64,000 bases of DNA from an uncultured Saprospiraceae bacterium. GTDB taxonomy: Bacteria; Bacteroidota; Bacteroidia; Chitinophagales; Saprospiraceae. The notes under the pieces were generated by a model, which had not been told where the DNA came from, searched no databases, and saw nothing but the letters and a program-made list of their open reading frames with translations. Below are positions 43,480 to 52,259 of this stretch, one piece after another (the stretch's first letter is position 1; each line of letters opens with the position of its first letter). The stretch is taken from the NCBI GenBank assembly GCA_938045585.1, contig CALIAU010000007.1, forward strand, positions 186,001 to 250,000. Direction: 5' to 3'. A program made the position numbers and the translations under genes.

Positions 43480-44637
43480 CTATTCAAAGTAATCTTTCAT
43501 GCGCTCGAAAAAGCCTTTTTCAGACTTGCCCGGATTGGGTTTAAAGTTTTCCATACTGCGTAGCTTCTCTAGGAGCTTTGTTTCTTCCGAAGTTAATTTT
43601 TTAGGCGTCCAGATATTTACATTAATGAGTTGATCTCCCTTCCCATAACTTTGGACAGAGGGTAGACCCTTTCCGCGCAGTCTAAAAATCTTTCCGGCCT
43701 GCGTACCAGCAGGGATTTTAATTTTGACCTTACCGTTGAGCGTAGGTACTTCCACGGAAGTTCCTAAGGCAGCATCCGCAAAATTTAGAAAGAGATCATG
43801 AATGATATTCTTTCCTTCACGGGCAAAGTGGTCGTGTGGTTTTTCTTCTATGTTTATAAGTAGATCCCCTGAAGGACCACTGTTTTTTCCTGCGTTCCCT
43901 TTTCCTCGCATGGACAACTGCATTCCTTCTTCCACGCCAGCAGGTATTTCTATTTCAATTTTTTCATCTGCATAGTTACGTCCCTCTCCTTTACAATCAT
44001 TGCACTTTGCCGTAATTTGTTGGCCCGCACCAGAGCAGGTAGGGCAGACAGCTGTCGTCTGCATGTGGCCCATAAATGTTTCCTTCACTCTACGCACATA
44101 ACCGGAACCACCACAGGTACCACAGTTTGTAACCGAATTAGAATCCTTAGCACCACTCCCATCACAGGTTTTACATGGCGCCTGTTTTTTGACCTTAATT
44201 TTCTTGGTTACTCCGTTTTCTATTTCTTCCAGAGTAAGGGCAACCTTAATTCTTAAATTACTTCCCTTCTGTACGCGACGACCTCCACGGCCTCGTCCAC
44301 CACCGCCACCAAAGAAGGATTCAAAGGGACTACCGGAATCACCGAAGATATCTCCAAACTGAGAAAAGATATCTTCCATCGTCATTCCACTTCCTGAGAA
44401 GCCACCGCCCTGACCCATACCCGCATGGCCAAATCTATCATAGCGTGCTTTTTTGTCTGGATCACTCAAGACTTCATAGGCTTCCGCAGCTTCTTTAAAT
44501 TTTTCCTCCGCCTCTTTATTGTCAGGATTTTTATCTGGGTGAAACTTCATAGCTATCTTACGATAGGCTTTTTTAATTTCCTTTTCTTCAGCAGACTTAC
44601 TGACCCCGAGCACTTCGTAATAATCTCTTTTCGCCAT
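43480..44637 (-). CDS. dnaJ: Chaperone DnaJ
   Basis: Hsp40 co-chaperone for DnaK. The J domain (1-70) has HPD at 33-35; a glycine-rich segment (about 75-120, [12 protein letters not shown]) follows. The zinc-binding domain has four CxxCxGxG repeats ([32 protein letters not shown]), then the C-terminal substrate domains. 385 residues, full length. It lies one base after grpE in the same operon and just ahead of gldH. Confidence 0.97.
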   Translation of the reverse strand: MAKRDYYEVLGVSKSAEEKEIKKAYRKIAMKFHPDKNPDNKEAEEKFKEAAEAYEVLSDPDKKARYDRFGHAGMGQGGGFSGSGMTMEDIFSQFGDIFGDSGSPFESFFGGGGGRGRGGRRVQKGSNLRIKVALTLEEIENGVTKKIKVKKQAPCKTCDGSGAKDSNSVTNCGTCGGSGYVRRVKETFMGHMQTTAVCPTCSGAGQQITAKCNDCKGEGRNYADEKIEIEIPAGVEEGMQLSMRGKGNAGKNSGPSGDLLINIEEKPHDHFAREGKNIIHDLFLNFADAALGTSVEVPTLNGKVKIKIPAGTQAGKIFRLRGKGLPSVQSYGKGDQLINVNIWTPKKLTSEETKLLEKLRSMENFKPNPGKSEKGFFERMKDYFE

Positions 44638-44638
44638 C

Positions 44639-45187
44639 TTATTTTCCTACGACAACTTTTGCGTGCCGTATAATTTTATCGTTTAGGTAATATCCTTTTT
44701 CTACCGTATCAATTATTTTTCCTTTCATCTCATCCGAGGCAGCAGGAATTTCACTTATAGCGGCATGCAGCTCTGGGTCAAAATCTTGTCCATTTGTTTC
44801 CATTACAGTCACACCCTGGGACTTCATAACAGAATTGAGTTTTTCATAGACTAAGATGACACCCTCACTAAATGGCTCTGCACTATTTTCATCCTCCGCA
44901 CTTTGCTTAGCACGATCAAAATCATCTAGAACAGGTAAGATTTTTTTCAAGGTTTCCTGACCTGCATTTTTCATAAGCTCGAGACGCTCTTTAAGCGTAC
45001 GCTTCTTGTAGTTTTCAAACTCTGCATAGAGACGTAAAAACTTATCCTTTTGTTCAGCAAGCTGTACCTCTAGTTCAGCAATCTGTTCTTTAGAACTCGG
45101 CTTTTTAGACTTCTTTTTTTTAGGAGTTTTCTCTTCTCCTTCTGTCGTTTTTTTAGACGTCATTTTTTCCTTTAGTTTTTCTAACAT
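44639..45187 (-). CDS. grpE: Nucleotide exchange factor GrpE
   Basis: Nucleotide exchange factor of DnaK. A lysine-rich N-terminus ([11 protein letters not shown]) precedes a long coiled coil (about 40-100, [19 protein letters not shown]) and the beta-wing C-terminal domain ([16 protein letters not shown]). The start at 45187 (MLEKLKEK) is likely; an in-frame ATG at 45214 adds nine residues. grpE-dnaJ without hrcA or dnaK is the arrangement here; dnaK is elsewhere. Confidence 0.95.
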   Translation of the reverse strand: MLEKLKEKMTSKKTTEGEEKTPKKKKSKKPSSKEQIAELEVQLAEQKDKFLRLYAEFENYKKRTLKERLELMKNAGQETLKKILPVLDDFDRAKQSAEDENSAEPFSEGVILVYEKLNSVMKSQGVTVMETNGQDFDPELHAAISEIPAASDEMKGKIIDTVEKGYYLNDKIIRHAKVVVGK

Positions 45188-45235
45188 ATCATATCTCTTC
45201 AATAGTCGCGCCATACGGCTTTTTGCGCCAAGTTG

Positions 45236-45763
45236 TCAGGTTTTTAAGCGCTGTGCAAGGTAAGCATCTATTTCTGTAAATGACATATTCCGTCCTATCA
45301 ATGTACCATCCGGTGCCACAAGGAACTTTGTCGGTAAATCTGTCACCCCATAACTAAGGGCTAGGGGGGAGGAGAGGACGAGTTTACTCGTTTTAATGAT
45401 GTGATATGGCCAGCGTAAGCCATCTTTTTCGATTGCGGCATGGACCCGTTTAACATTTTTCTCAATGGCAACATTTACGATCTCAAAACCCTTGGCCTCT
45501 TGAAAAACGGTATTCTCATACTTATCATATAAGGCAACTAATTTGGGGTTTTCCTGCCTACAGGGAGGGCACCAAGAACCCCAGAAATCAATTAGTACAT
45601 AATTCCCTTCCAATTGACTGAGGGAAAAAGGAGTATTATTAGGAAGAGTTCCTGTTATTTCAGAGACTTTTTTGCCATCACTTACTTTGGTTTTTACATA
45701 GAGAGTGTAGCCCAGATACCCGATGATAGCTGTAAAGAAGAGAAGCTTGATAATTTTATTCAC
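45236..45763 (-). CDS. TlpA-like periplasmic thioredoxin
   Basis: 175 residues with an N-terminal membrane anchor or signal (MNKIIKLLFFTAIIGYLG). The thioredoxin/AhpC-TSA fold is clear, with active site WGSWCPPC (C65, C68) and a cis-proline in DLPTKFLV. Such proteins reduce cytochrome c-type or envelope disulfides; the partner is unknown. It diverges from the repeat-rich secreted-protein gene at 45930. Confidence 0.92.
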   Translation of the reverse strand: MNKIIKLLFFTAIIGYLGYTLYVKTKVSDGKKVSEITGTLPNNTPFSLSQLEGNYVLIDFWGSWCPPCRQENPKLVALYDKYENTVFQEAKGFEIVNVAIEKNVKRVHAAIEKDGLRWPYHIIKTSKLVLSSPLALSYGVTDLPTKFLVAPDGTLIGRNMSFTEIDAYLAQRLKT

Positions 45764-45929
45764 AACGATATATTTAGTGGTTTAACGTACAATAATAGAG
45801 TCTAGTTCTTATGTAATTGGCATTAATGAGAACAAGACATAAATTTCTGCTCTTTATATCAGATTATAAGGTAAACATTACTTTAAATCATATGTATTAT
45901 TTACCTTAATATTTAAGAACTAACCGACT

Positions 45930-48068
45930 ATGATTTTAAAGAGAACTGCACTTCTATTCCTGTGCTCATGCCTTAGCCTAGCCCTTTTTTCACAAGAAAT
46001 TTGTAATAACGGTATAGATGATGATGACGATGGTCTTGTCGATTTAAATGACGACGACTGTGTCTGTGAATCGTTTATGCCTAGCTCACTCATTCCTAAT
46101 CCTTCTTTTGAAGAGATGAGTTGCTGCCCTATGAATGAGGCGCAGCTATTCTGTGCGGATGACTGGATTCAAGCATCTTCTGCAACAACAGATTATGTAC
46201 ACACCTGTGGTCCCTACTTAGGACTCGAATTTATTGACGCAGTAGCGCCCCTTCCGTTTCCAGATGGAGAGGGAGCCATAGGTTTTAGAGATGGCAAACC
46301 AGGATCCTTAAACTTTAAGGAATACACAGGAGCCTGTTTAATGCAGCCATTACAAGCAGGAGAAAGCTATATGTTAGATTTCTTTATTGGATTTCGTGAT
46401 AATGTGGAAGGAAGTATGAATTTAGAGATGGCCGTTTTTGCCTCTATGGATTGTGGAAACATTCCCTTTGGAGGAGGAAATCCTGACTTCGGCTGTCCTA
46501 CAAACGGTGGAGACTTTGTCTTGTTAGGAGAAATGGAATATTCAGGAAGCAACGAATGGGTAAATGCCACCTTTGAATTTACACCAGATCAGGATTATAA
46601 TGTAATTGTCCTTGGACCAGCCTGTGCAATTAATGAAAACGCAGAACTCGATCCATACTTTTATTTTGACAACATTATACTTGCGCAAGCAAGTGAATTT
46701 GGTCTACCTATTGTGGAGATTACGGGTGCACCGTGTGGAGATCAGCTTACACTTCAAAGTTCAGAAGATATCCAAGGCGATTTCCAATGGTATAAAGACG
46801 GTGTTGCCATCATAGGCGAGACAAACTCGAGTTTAACAATTATGGATCCGTCAAACCCGCAGGACCCTCAGGATGGCGTATACCAAGTTGTTGTAACAAC
46901 GGATACTGGATGCTTCCTAGGAGATGAGTATGTTTTAAATTTTGTAGTAACTGAGACAACACAAGAGGCAGAAATTTGCGTAGGGGATACGATCATAATT
47001 GGAAATGAAATAATAACAGAGGCGGCAGAATACAGCATTGTTTTAGAGTCTGTAATTACGCAATGTGATAGTATAATTCTCTTACTTGTAACAGAGGGCG
47101 ATATGCCGGAAGAAAATATTTCCGCAAGTATTTGTGCTGGCGATGTATTTGAACTCAATGGCCAAGAATACGATACTGCAGGAAACTTTATCCAGACAAT
47201 AGAAAGAGATAATGCATGTGATAGTTTAATAAACCTGGAGCTCACGGTTACGGCAACGGATACGATTTTTGATGGACTTAGTTTTTGTGCTGGTTCTTCA
47301 GTAATAATTGATGGTACTGAATATGATGAGGCCGGCACAGTTGTTTTGGATTTGACAGACGTAGCAGGATGTGATTCTACGGTTCTTATTGAGCTCACCG
47401 AACTACCAGCTGAGACGACTGATGAGATGGCAAGTTTCTGTGAAGGCTCATCCATTATTATTGGTGATGTAGAATACACAGAGGCAGGTAACTTTACGCA
47501 AACATTTACTAACCAAGCAGGTTGTGATAGTATTCTCAATATTGTTTTAACAACGCTTTCTACCGATAGTACAGAAGTTGAAACAACAGTATGTCCAGGC
47601 GAATCTGTCTTAATTAACGGAGAAGAGTTTACAGACCCAGGTGTATATACCCAAGGTTTTACGAATCAAGCTGGCTGTGATAGTACGCTTACAATTCTTA
47701 TAGAAAGAGAGAACGGATGTGTGGATTGTGATCTTACGGAGGAAGGTAACTTTAAAACTAAGGTTGAGATTACTAAGCTACAAGCAGGGGGATTTCTTTT
47801 GGAATTAAACGACTTACAAAGTATTGAAATTACAAAGGACGAATTAGAAGACTTTGTATATACTTTTGCGCAAGAAGAAGAAAACAAGGAGACGAACGGA
47901 GCACTTAGAGCCTTGCACAAAAAGGCTGCCCTAACAAAGGATTTTCTCAGTAAGCACAAGAAACCCTATGTAGCCTCCAATAGGGCAATCCAAGAAACCA
48001 AGAATACGATGCAAACGGTGCAAGCAATGCAGACAGGTAGAACTATGAGTTATTGGATTAGCATTTAG
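45930..48068 (+). CDS. Secreted protein with Cys-paired repeats, no recognisable T9SS domain
   Basis: 712 residues. The signal peptide (ends LALFSQ) is followed by a calcium-binding-like ICNNGIDDDDDGLVDLNDDDC segment, a jelly-roll-like domain (about 45-255, YMLDFFIGFRD...), one Ig-like segment, then five repeats of about 49 residues (46968-47722). Each repeat begins with C-x-G and ends with CDS/CDS-like (QAGCDSTLTI). The C-terminal 110 residues are charged and helical (ITKDELEDFVYTFAQEEE) and end WISI, not a T9SS domain. Secretion route and role are unknown; the same repeat occurs in the 60296-64000 protein. Confidence 0.8.
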   Translation: MILKRTALLFLCSCLSLALFSQEICNNGIDDDDDGLVDLNDDDCVCESFMPSSLIPNPSFEEMSCCPMNEAQLFCADDWIQASSATTDYVHTCGPYLGLEFIDAVAPLPFPDGEGAIGFRDGKPGSLNFKEYTGACLMQPLQAGESYMLDFFIGFRDNVEGSMNLEMAVFASMDCGNIPFGGGNPDFGCPTNGGDFVLLGEMEYSGSNEWVNATFEFTPDQDYNVIVLGPACAINENAELDPYFYFDNIILAQASEFGLPIVEITGAPCGDQLTLQSSEDIQGDFQWYKDGVAIIGETNSSLTIMDPSNPQDPQDGVYQVVVTTDTGCFLGDEYVLNFVVTETTQEAEICVGDTIIIGNEIITEAAEYSIVLESVITQCDSIILLLVTEGDMPEENISASICAGDVFELNGQEYDTAGNFIQTIERDNACDSLINLELTVTATDTIFDGLSFCAGSSVIIDGTEYDEAGTVVLDLTDVAGCDSTVLIELTELPAETTDEMASFCEGSSIIIGDVEYTEAGNFTQTFTNQAGCDSILNIVLTTLSTDSTEVETTVCPGESVLINGEEFTDPGVYTQGFTNQAGCDSTLTILIERENGCVDCDLTEEGNFKTKVEITKLQAGGFLLELNDLQSIEITKDELEDFVYTFAQEEENKETNGALRALHKKAALTKDFLSKHKKPYVASNRAIQETKNTMQTVQAMQTGRTMSYWISI

Positions 48069-48069
48069 T

Positions 48070-48109
48070 GTATCACGGTATCACGGTATCACGGTATCAA
48101 GGTATCAAG
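48070..48109. repeat. Octanucleotide tandem repeat
   Basis: Three copies of GTATCACG followed by two of GTATCAAG, exactly in phase, starting two bases after the stop of the upstream gene. It lies between convergent genes and is non-coding in frame terms. Copy-number variation between strains would be expected if it is a slippage locus. Confidence 0.9.
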
Positions 48110-48190
48110 GTTTTGCGGTTTCGATGACAATTTCATTTGGTACATATAGGGTTGACCTCTTAGACATGTTAGTACACAAACCGAGACACC

Positions 48191-48209
48191 GTAATCGTGT
48201 AACGATTAC
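48191..48209. repeat. Perfect inverted repeat between convergent genes
   Basis: GTAATCG (48191-48197) and CGATTAC (48203-48209) with a five-base loop; overlaps the stop of the GT2 gene. There is no T-tract, so a terminator call is not supported; it may be a processing or barrier hairpin. Confidence 0.35.
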
Positions 48210-48946
48210 TTATACAAGCCAGACCTTAGAATGCCCAACTTATTAAAGAAGTGTAAAAAAGAAACACCCAAGACACCCATGCCATATTTAGCACTGCGTC
48301 TAAAGTTAATAGAAGATGCTTCCTCAAAATATTTTGTTGGACAAGTAACTTCTCCTATATCATAACCCTTATAAATTATCTGTGACAGCATCTGATTGTC
48401 AAATATAAAATCGTCAGAGTTTTCATTAAAATTGATTCCTTGCAACACCTCTTTGGAGAAGGCTCTATATCCTGTATGGTATTCTGAGAGCTTATAATTT
48501 ATGAGTATGTTTTGTGTAAGGGTAAGAAAACGGTTAGCAATATATTTATAAATAGGCATTCCTCCTTTCAAGGCACCTTTTCCTAAAATACGAGAACCGA
48601 GTACAACGGGGTATAAATCCTCACCTATAATATTTACCATAGATGGAATCAACTTTGGTGTGTACTGGTAATCTGGATGGAGCATAATTACGATGTCTGC
48701 ATTCAGTGCAAGCGCTTTATTGTAGAGCGACTTTTGATTGCCTCCATAGCCCTTATTTTTCTCATGGGCAATGATGTGATCAATACCTAATTCTTTTGCT
48801 AATCCCACCGTGTTATCCTTACTAGCATCATCACATAGAATTACTTCGTCTACAAGATCCTTAGGTACCTCAGCGTAGGTTTTTTCCAAAGTCTTCTCTG
48901 CATTATATGCAGGGAGGACGGCCACTATTTTTTTACCCTTGTACAC
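48206..48946 (-). CDS. Glycosyltransferase family 2 (DPM1-like)
   Basis: 246 residues. The GT-A fold marks are VLPAYNAEKTLEKT, CDDASKDNT (nucleotide and metal region) and LHPDYQYTP. It resembles polyprenyl-phosphate sugar transferases (dolichol-phosphate mannosyltransferase-like). It has no membrane domain, so it is cytoplasmic or peripheral. It is the distal member of a polysaccharide neighbourhood running to 53701, though a small unrelated gene and tRNA-Val lie between them. Confidence 0.9.
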   Translation of the reverse strand: MYKGKKIVAVLPAYNAEKTLEKTYAEVPKDLVDEVILCDDASKDNTVGLAKELGIDHIIAHEKNKGYGGNQKSLYNKALALNADIVIMLHPDYQYTPKLIPSMVNIIGEDLYPVVLGSRILGKGALKGGMPIYKYIANRFLTLTQNILINYKLSEYHTGYRAFSKEVLQGINFNENSDDFIFDNQMLSQIIYKGYDIGEVTCPTKYFEEASSINFRRSAKYGMGVLGVSFLHFFNKLGILRSGLYK

Positions 48947-48977
48947 GAATAATTATTCTTTATGATTTACTAAAAGA

Positions 48978-49015
48978 ACAAAGGCGCCTCGTATTACGTG
49001 CCGCCTTTGTTTTTT
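48978..49015. terminator. Bidirectional intrinsic terminator
   Basis: ACAAAGGCG (48978-48986) and CGCCTTTGT (49002-49010) form a perfect 9-bp stem, followed on plus by six Ts (49010-49015) and on minus by a TTCTTTT tract. It terminates the minus-strand gene ending at 49030. Confidence 0.85.
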
Positions 49016-49029
49016 AATTAAAGAACTCC

Positions 49030-49470
49030 TTACGGATTTGTCCTTTTATATTTTTTCCAAAGCGCTTTAAAATGCTTAGCCATAGCCTTCGCAGTTTTAG
49101 TCTCATACTTTATTACAAGATTGTTATCCTCGTGTGCAGGAGCAGCACAAGCAACACAGTCTTTTGAAGTACCATTGTAGATTGCAGTTTCTGTGATAAA
49201 TGGATTAAACTCACATGCGGGAAGAATTAAAAAATTGTTGCGAATTTCTTCTGCAGTCAATTTATATTTTTTCTGGTAAAGAGCAATGTTCTTAATGACC
49301 TTAGCTGTGCCCGGGACGATATATCTGTATTTCGTTTTTTCCCCTAGGTTAACACTTACAAGTTCACCAAAGTCTTTGTTTTCAACATCAAAATGTAGTT
49401 CAGGACTGATTACCCAAACCTGTTTTGCTTTGTCCTCTAACTTAATTAGTTGTTTGATAGTCATGCGCAT
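49030..49470 (-). CDS. Hypothetical protein with CxxC-like motif
   Basis: Not recognised. 146 residues, soluble, with a mixed fold (QVWVISPELHFDVENKDFGE ... KTKYRYIVPGTAKV). A cysteine pair occurs in DCVACAAP near residue 110, and a further Cys at PACEF. It ends in a basic tail (KKYKRTNP). A second ATG lies two codons in. It lies alone between tRNA-Val and the GT2 gene and is closed by a strong terminator. No function is proposed. Confidence 0.65.
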   Translation of the reverse strand: MRMTIKQLIKLEDKAKQVWVISPELHFDVENKDFGELVSVNLGEKTKYRYIVPGTAKVIKNIALYQKKYKLTAEEIRNNFLILPACEFNPFITETAIYNGTSKDCVACAAPAHEDNNLVIKYETKTAKAMAKHFKALWKKYKRTNP

Positions 49471-49492
49471 ATATTTTCGTTGCCTTTAAATT

Positions 49493-49533
49493 AAACAAAA
49501 AACCCTGAATCCATTCTAGGGAAACAGGGTTTT
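49493..49533 (-). terminator. Intrinsic terminator of tRNA-Val
   Basis: AAAACCCTG (49499-49507) and CAGGGTTTT (49525-49533) form a 9-bp stem; on the minus strand it is followed by a T-rich tract. It begins right after the tRNA CCA end. Confidence 0.85.
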
Positions 49534-49534
49534 G

Positions 49535-49612
49535 TGGTGGGCGATGAGAGACTCGAACTCCCGACCCCCTGGGTGTAAACCAGGTGCTCTGAACCAACTG
49601 AGCTAATCGCCC
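49535..49612 (-). tRNA. tRNA-Val (anticodon UAC)
   Basis: Read on minus, the sequence begins GGGCGATTAGCTCAG and ends in an encoded CCA. The acceptor stem GGGCGAT pairs with ATCGCCC, the anticodon arm is CCTGG-TTTACAC-CCAGG (anticodon UAC), and the T arm has GGGAG-TTCGAGT-CTCTC. All helices pair fully. It has its own promoter upstream and terminator downstream. Confidence 0.97.
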
Positions 49613-49628
49613 CAATTATTAGGGAATG

Positions 49629-49659
49629 CAAATATAGTGTTTGCATACATTATACCAAA
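49629..49659 (-). promoter_or_regulatory. Bacteroidota-type promoter of tRNA-Val
   Basis: On minus: TTTG (49659-49656), 19 bases, then TATATTTG (49636-49629). Both boxes match the -33 TTTG / -7 TAnnTTTG consensus perfectly and the spacing is standard; the expected transcription start is about 10 bases before the mature tRNA. Confidence 0.85.
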
Positions 49660-49737
49660 TATTGCATTTGTTTTTGTTATGTACCAGTTTCTTGTAATAT
49701 GTTGACAACCAAAGGAGCTTAAAAGTAGTGCATAGCC

Positions 49738-51189
49738 CTATTTTACTTGACTTTCTAAGCCTTTTTTGGCATGTGCATTCAGAATGGCAATGATGGAAAG
49801 AGAAAGGAAAAATAAGGGTCCTACCTTATCAGCCTCTAATAAATCATTAATGAGCAAGACTGCGACAGTTACAATTATACTAATTGTAGCTGCCATAACG
49901 AGCTGTTTTTGCCATGCCACGTGTAGTAAATGGTAGCTGCGTTCACCTATTATGATTGGTACGAAGCAAAGAAATAACATAAGAATAAAACCCACGACAC
50001 CCTGTTCCACAAAGACCATCAGGAAATTGTTATGAATTCCTGACTTTTCCGGATTATCACTTACATAGGTTTTGAAGCTACTCACCGTATGGTTTTTATA
50101 AAATGGATAAAAACAACCCGGACCAAAGCCAACAAATGGTCGTTCTGACACCATGGTAAATCCTGCCACCCATCTGTGCACACGTTCCATAGTAGATATA
50201 TCTTCCATTTTATACGTCGCTTCTATTAGGTTGTCAAATTTATAATGTGCCACCGTAGTTTCAAAGTTAGGAGCATAGTCCAAATATTTATTCTCATGCA
50301 CTAGAAATAAAACCAAACTAGTCATGCATAAAGACGCAATAAGTATTGCGTACAATGTAAGTCTAAACCGAATTACAAAAACAGATAGAGCAGCGATCAC
50401 AATAGATAATTGTGCGGCACGTGTATAGCTTAAATATATAGCAACAATTAAAAATAATATAGACAGAGAATAGAATATTTTATGCTTACTACTACTGCGC
50501 AAAAAAACAAGGTAGGGTAGAAACACAACAAGCATGCTTGCATAATTGACATGATTTCTAAAAATAGGGCGCACAGCTTCGTTGATGTCTTTAAAAGAAA
50601 AACCCGTCATAAAATGGCGTAGCATAACGTAGCTAATTGCGATACACATACCTAACCACAAAAACTTGAATACATTTCTAAATGAGTGTTTCTTCTGTAC
50701 GTCGAAAGTGAAATAACTCAGGAAATAAAATGGAATAAGATACCAGGTTTTTGCTAAGGCATATTTAAATGAAACAACATGATCTGAAGAAAATATGGAA
50801 ATAAAATAAATCCATACCAGATGAGAGAGCACCAAAACACTGATAGGGTGAGTCACTATTTGTTTTGGCACATCTAATTTCTTTTGAATAAGTAATAAGA
50901 AAAAGATTCCGCACAACACCAACATCAGGGGTTCAGAAGGAAGGTCTGTACCAAAGCCTCCCGCCAAATAGACTTCCACAGAAAAGGGTAGAAGGAAAAA
51001 GAAACCTAGATAAACCCAACGATAGGCAGAAATAGTGACGTACAAAAAAACAATAGCAAAGGGAACCAGCGCGAGTATATATTGCTCAGTCAACATGGCG
51101 CCTATAAAACTGACAAGTGTCAAAGAAACAAAGATGAGAAAAATCGAATTCTCAGACAGTGTAGTTAATCGCGAAAGACTTCTCTCCAT
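49738..51189 (-). CDS. O-antigen ligase / polymerase-like membrane protein (Wzy/WaaL family)
   Basis: 483 residues with 10-12 membrane segments and a large periplasmic loop (about 290-385) holding FVGFGPGCFYPFYKNHT and SGIHNNFLMVFVEQG, which are typical of the O-antigen ligase/Wzy polymerase family. Either ligation or polymerisation is possible. It overlaps the upstream Wzz-like gene by 25 bases, so the two are co-translated; the flippase gene is upstream again. Confidence 0.88.
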   Translation of the reverse strand: MERSLSRLTTLSENSIFLIFVSLTLVSFIGAMLTEQYILALVPFAIVFLYVTISAYRWVYLGFFFLLPFSVEVYLAGGFGTDLPSEPLMLVLCGIFFLLLIQKKLDVPKQIVTHPISVLVLSHLVWIYFISIFSSDHVVSFKYALAKTWYLIPFYFLSYFTFDVQKKHSFRNVFKFLWLGMCIAISYVMLRHFMTGFSFKDINEAVRPIFRNHVNYASMLVVFLPYLVFLRSSSKHKIFYSLSILFLIVAIYLSYTRAAQLSIVIAALSVFVIRFRLTLYAILIASLCMTSLVLFLVHENKYLDYAPNFETTVAHYKFDNLIEATYKMEDISTMERVHRWVAGFTMVSERPFVGFGPGCFYPFYKNHTVSSFKTYVSDNPEKSGIHNNFLMVFVEQGVVGFILMLFLCFVPIIIGERSYHLLHVAWQKQLVMAATISIIVTVAVLLINDLLEADKVGPLFFLSLSIIAILNAHAKKGLESQVK

Positions 51190-52259
51190 CCTGTGTTTTT
51201 GAATTGGTGAGAAAGTAAGATCCAGAGCATACTAAGAATGCCTGTCAGCATAGTTATCCCTATCACATAGAGCGAGCGCTTAGGCCTAGATTTGAGATTA
51301 GGTTTCTCTGCCTCTTGTACTAAATGAATGGCAGCAAAAGGCGCATTATATGTAAGAGTAAGTTGCTTATATCTTTCTTTATCAATTGCGAGTTGGTCCG
51401 CAAACTTTCGTTGCTCTAACTCTAAAGAAAGAACAGTAGAGTATCCTTCGTTAAATAGGCTAACATTTTCTTCAAGGCTTCTAAATTGATTTTCTAAACC
51501 GCGCAGTACAACCTGTAGTTTACGAATAGAATCCTGTGGACCATTCATATCCTTATACGCTTTTAGCTGAGCAGAGGTATTTGTAATCTTAGACTGTGTT
51601 AGTGTGATGTTTTCTCCATAAACTTCACCCTGAGAAAGAACACTATATATTTTATACTTCGCTCGGACACGTGCTAAAGAATCCGACAATATTTTAATAT
51701 CCTTTTCTTTTTTACCCAAAGTCTCATCGTAGGCTTGCACCATCTTATATTGACTTCCCTTTATCAGTCCCTGAGCAATGGCATTAATCTTTTCTCTTGC
51801 TGCATTTGCCATGTCAGCAGAAAGTGTGGGATCTTTGTCTTCCACAGAAAGTTCAATAGCGTCAAAACGAGACTTCTCTGTTACATAGAGCTTTCGTAAT
51901 TTTTTACGCAAATTACTAGGACCTCGTTTAGAGGTAGAATCTATATCATAGTGCGTATAGAGATCATACTTATTTATAAGGAAAGAAGCCACCTCATCAC
52001 TGTTGGCAATGGTGAGAAGTCTATCAAGATCAAAATCGTTTCCATAATAGTTTCTATTGTCTTCTACACCACCAACTGGAACGGGCTTAGCTAAATCTGT
52101 ACTTGCTGGATAAAATATGGTTGTTGCCTTATAATAGTTATCAAGAAAAAGGCTGACTACAGCAGTGAGTATAGCTGCAGCTAAGCAACTATATATAATA
52201 CGCTTCCTATTTCTATAAATTACAGAAAGGAGGTCAATCAGATTTTCGTTTTCACTCAT
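51165..52259 (-). CDS. Wzz-like chain-length determinant
   Basis: Polysaccharide co-polymerase type protein of 364 residues. The two membrane helices lie near the N-terminus (about 20-42) and the C-terminus (about 330-350), enclosing a long coiled-coil periplasmic domain (about 165-310). The Wzz N-terminal marks (ENLIDLLSVIYRNRKRII) are seen. There is no kinase domain, unlike BY-kinase PCPs. It overlaps the flippase gene by four bases and the Wzy-like gene by 25. Confidence 0.88.
   Translation of the reverse strand: MSENENLIDLLSVIYRNRKRIIYSCLAAAILTAVVSLFLDNYYKATTIFYPASTDLAKPVPVGGVEDNRNYYGNDFDLDRLLTIANSDEVASFLINKYDLYTHYDIDSTSKRGPSNLRKKLRKLYVTEKSRFDAIELSVEDKDPTLSADMANAAREKINAIAQGLIKGSQYKMVQAYDETLGKKEKDIKILSDSLARVRAKYKIYSVLSQGEVYGENITLTQSKITNTSAQLKAYKDMNGPQDSIRKLQVVLRGLENQFRSLEENVSLFNEGYSTVLSLELEQRKFADQLAIDKERYKQLTLTYNAPFAAIHLVQEAEKPNLKSRPKRSLYVIGITMLTGILSMLWILLSHQFKNTGWREVFRD

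Noticed and set aside
46868-47539. 223-codon antisense open frame
   Set aside because: Lies wholly inside the repeat region of the 45930-48068 gene; its length follows from the repeats' Cys/Ser/Ile-rich codons and it shows no domain, signal or start context.
48070-48109. CRISPR-like array
   Set aside because: Units are only eight bases and contiguous, with no spacers and no cas genes in the window.
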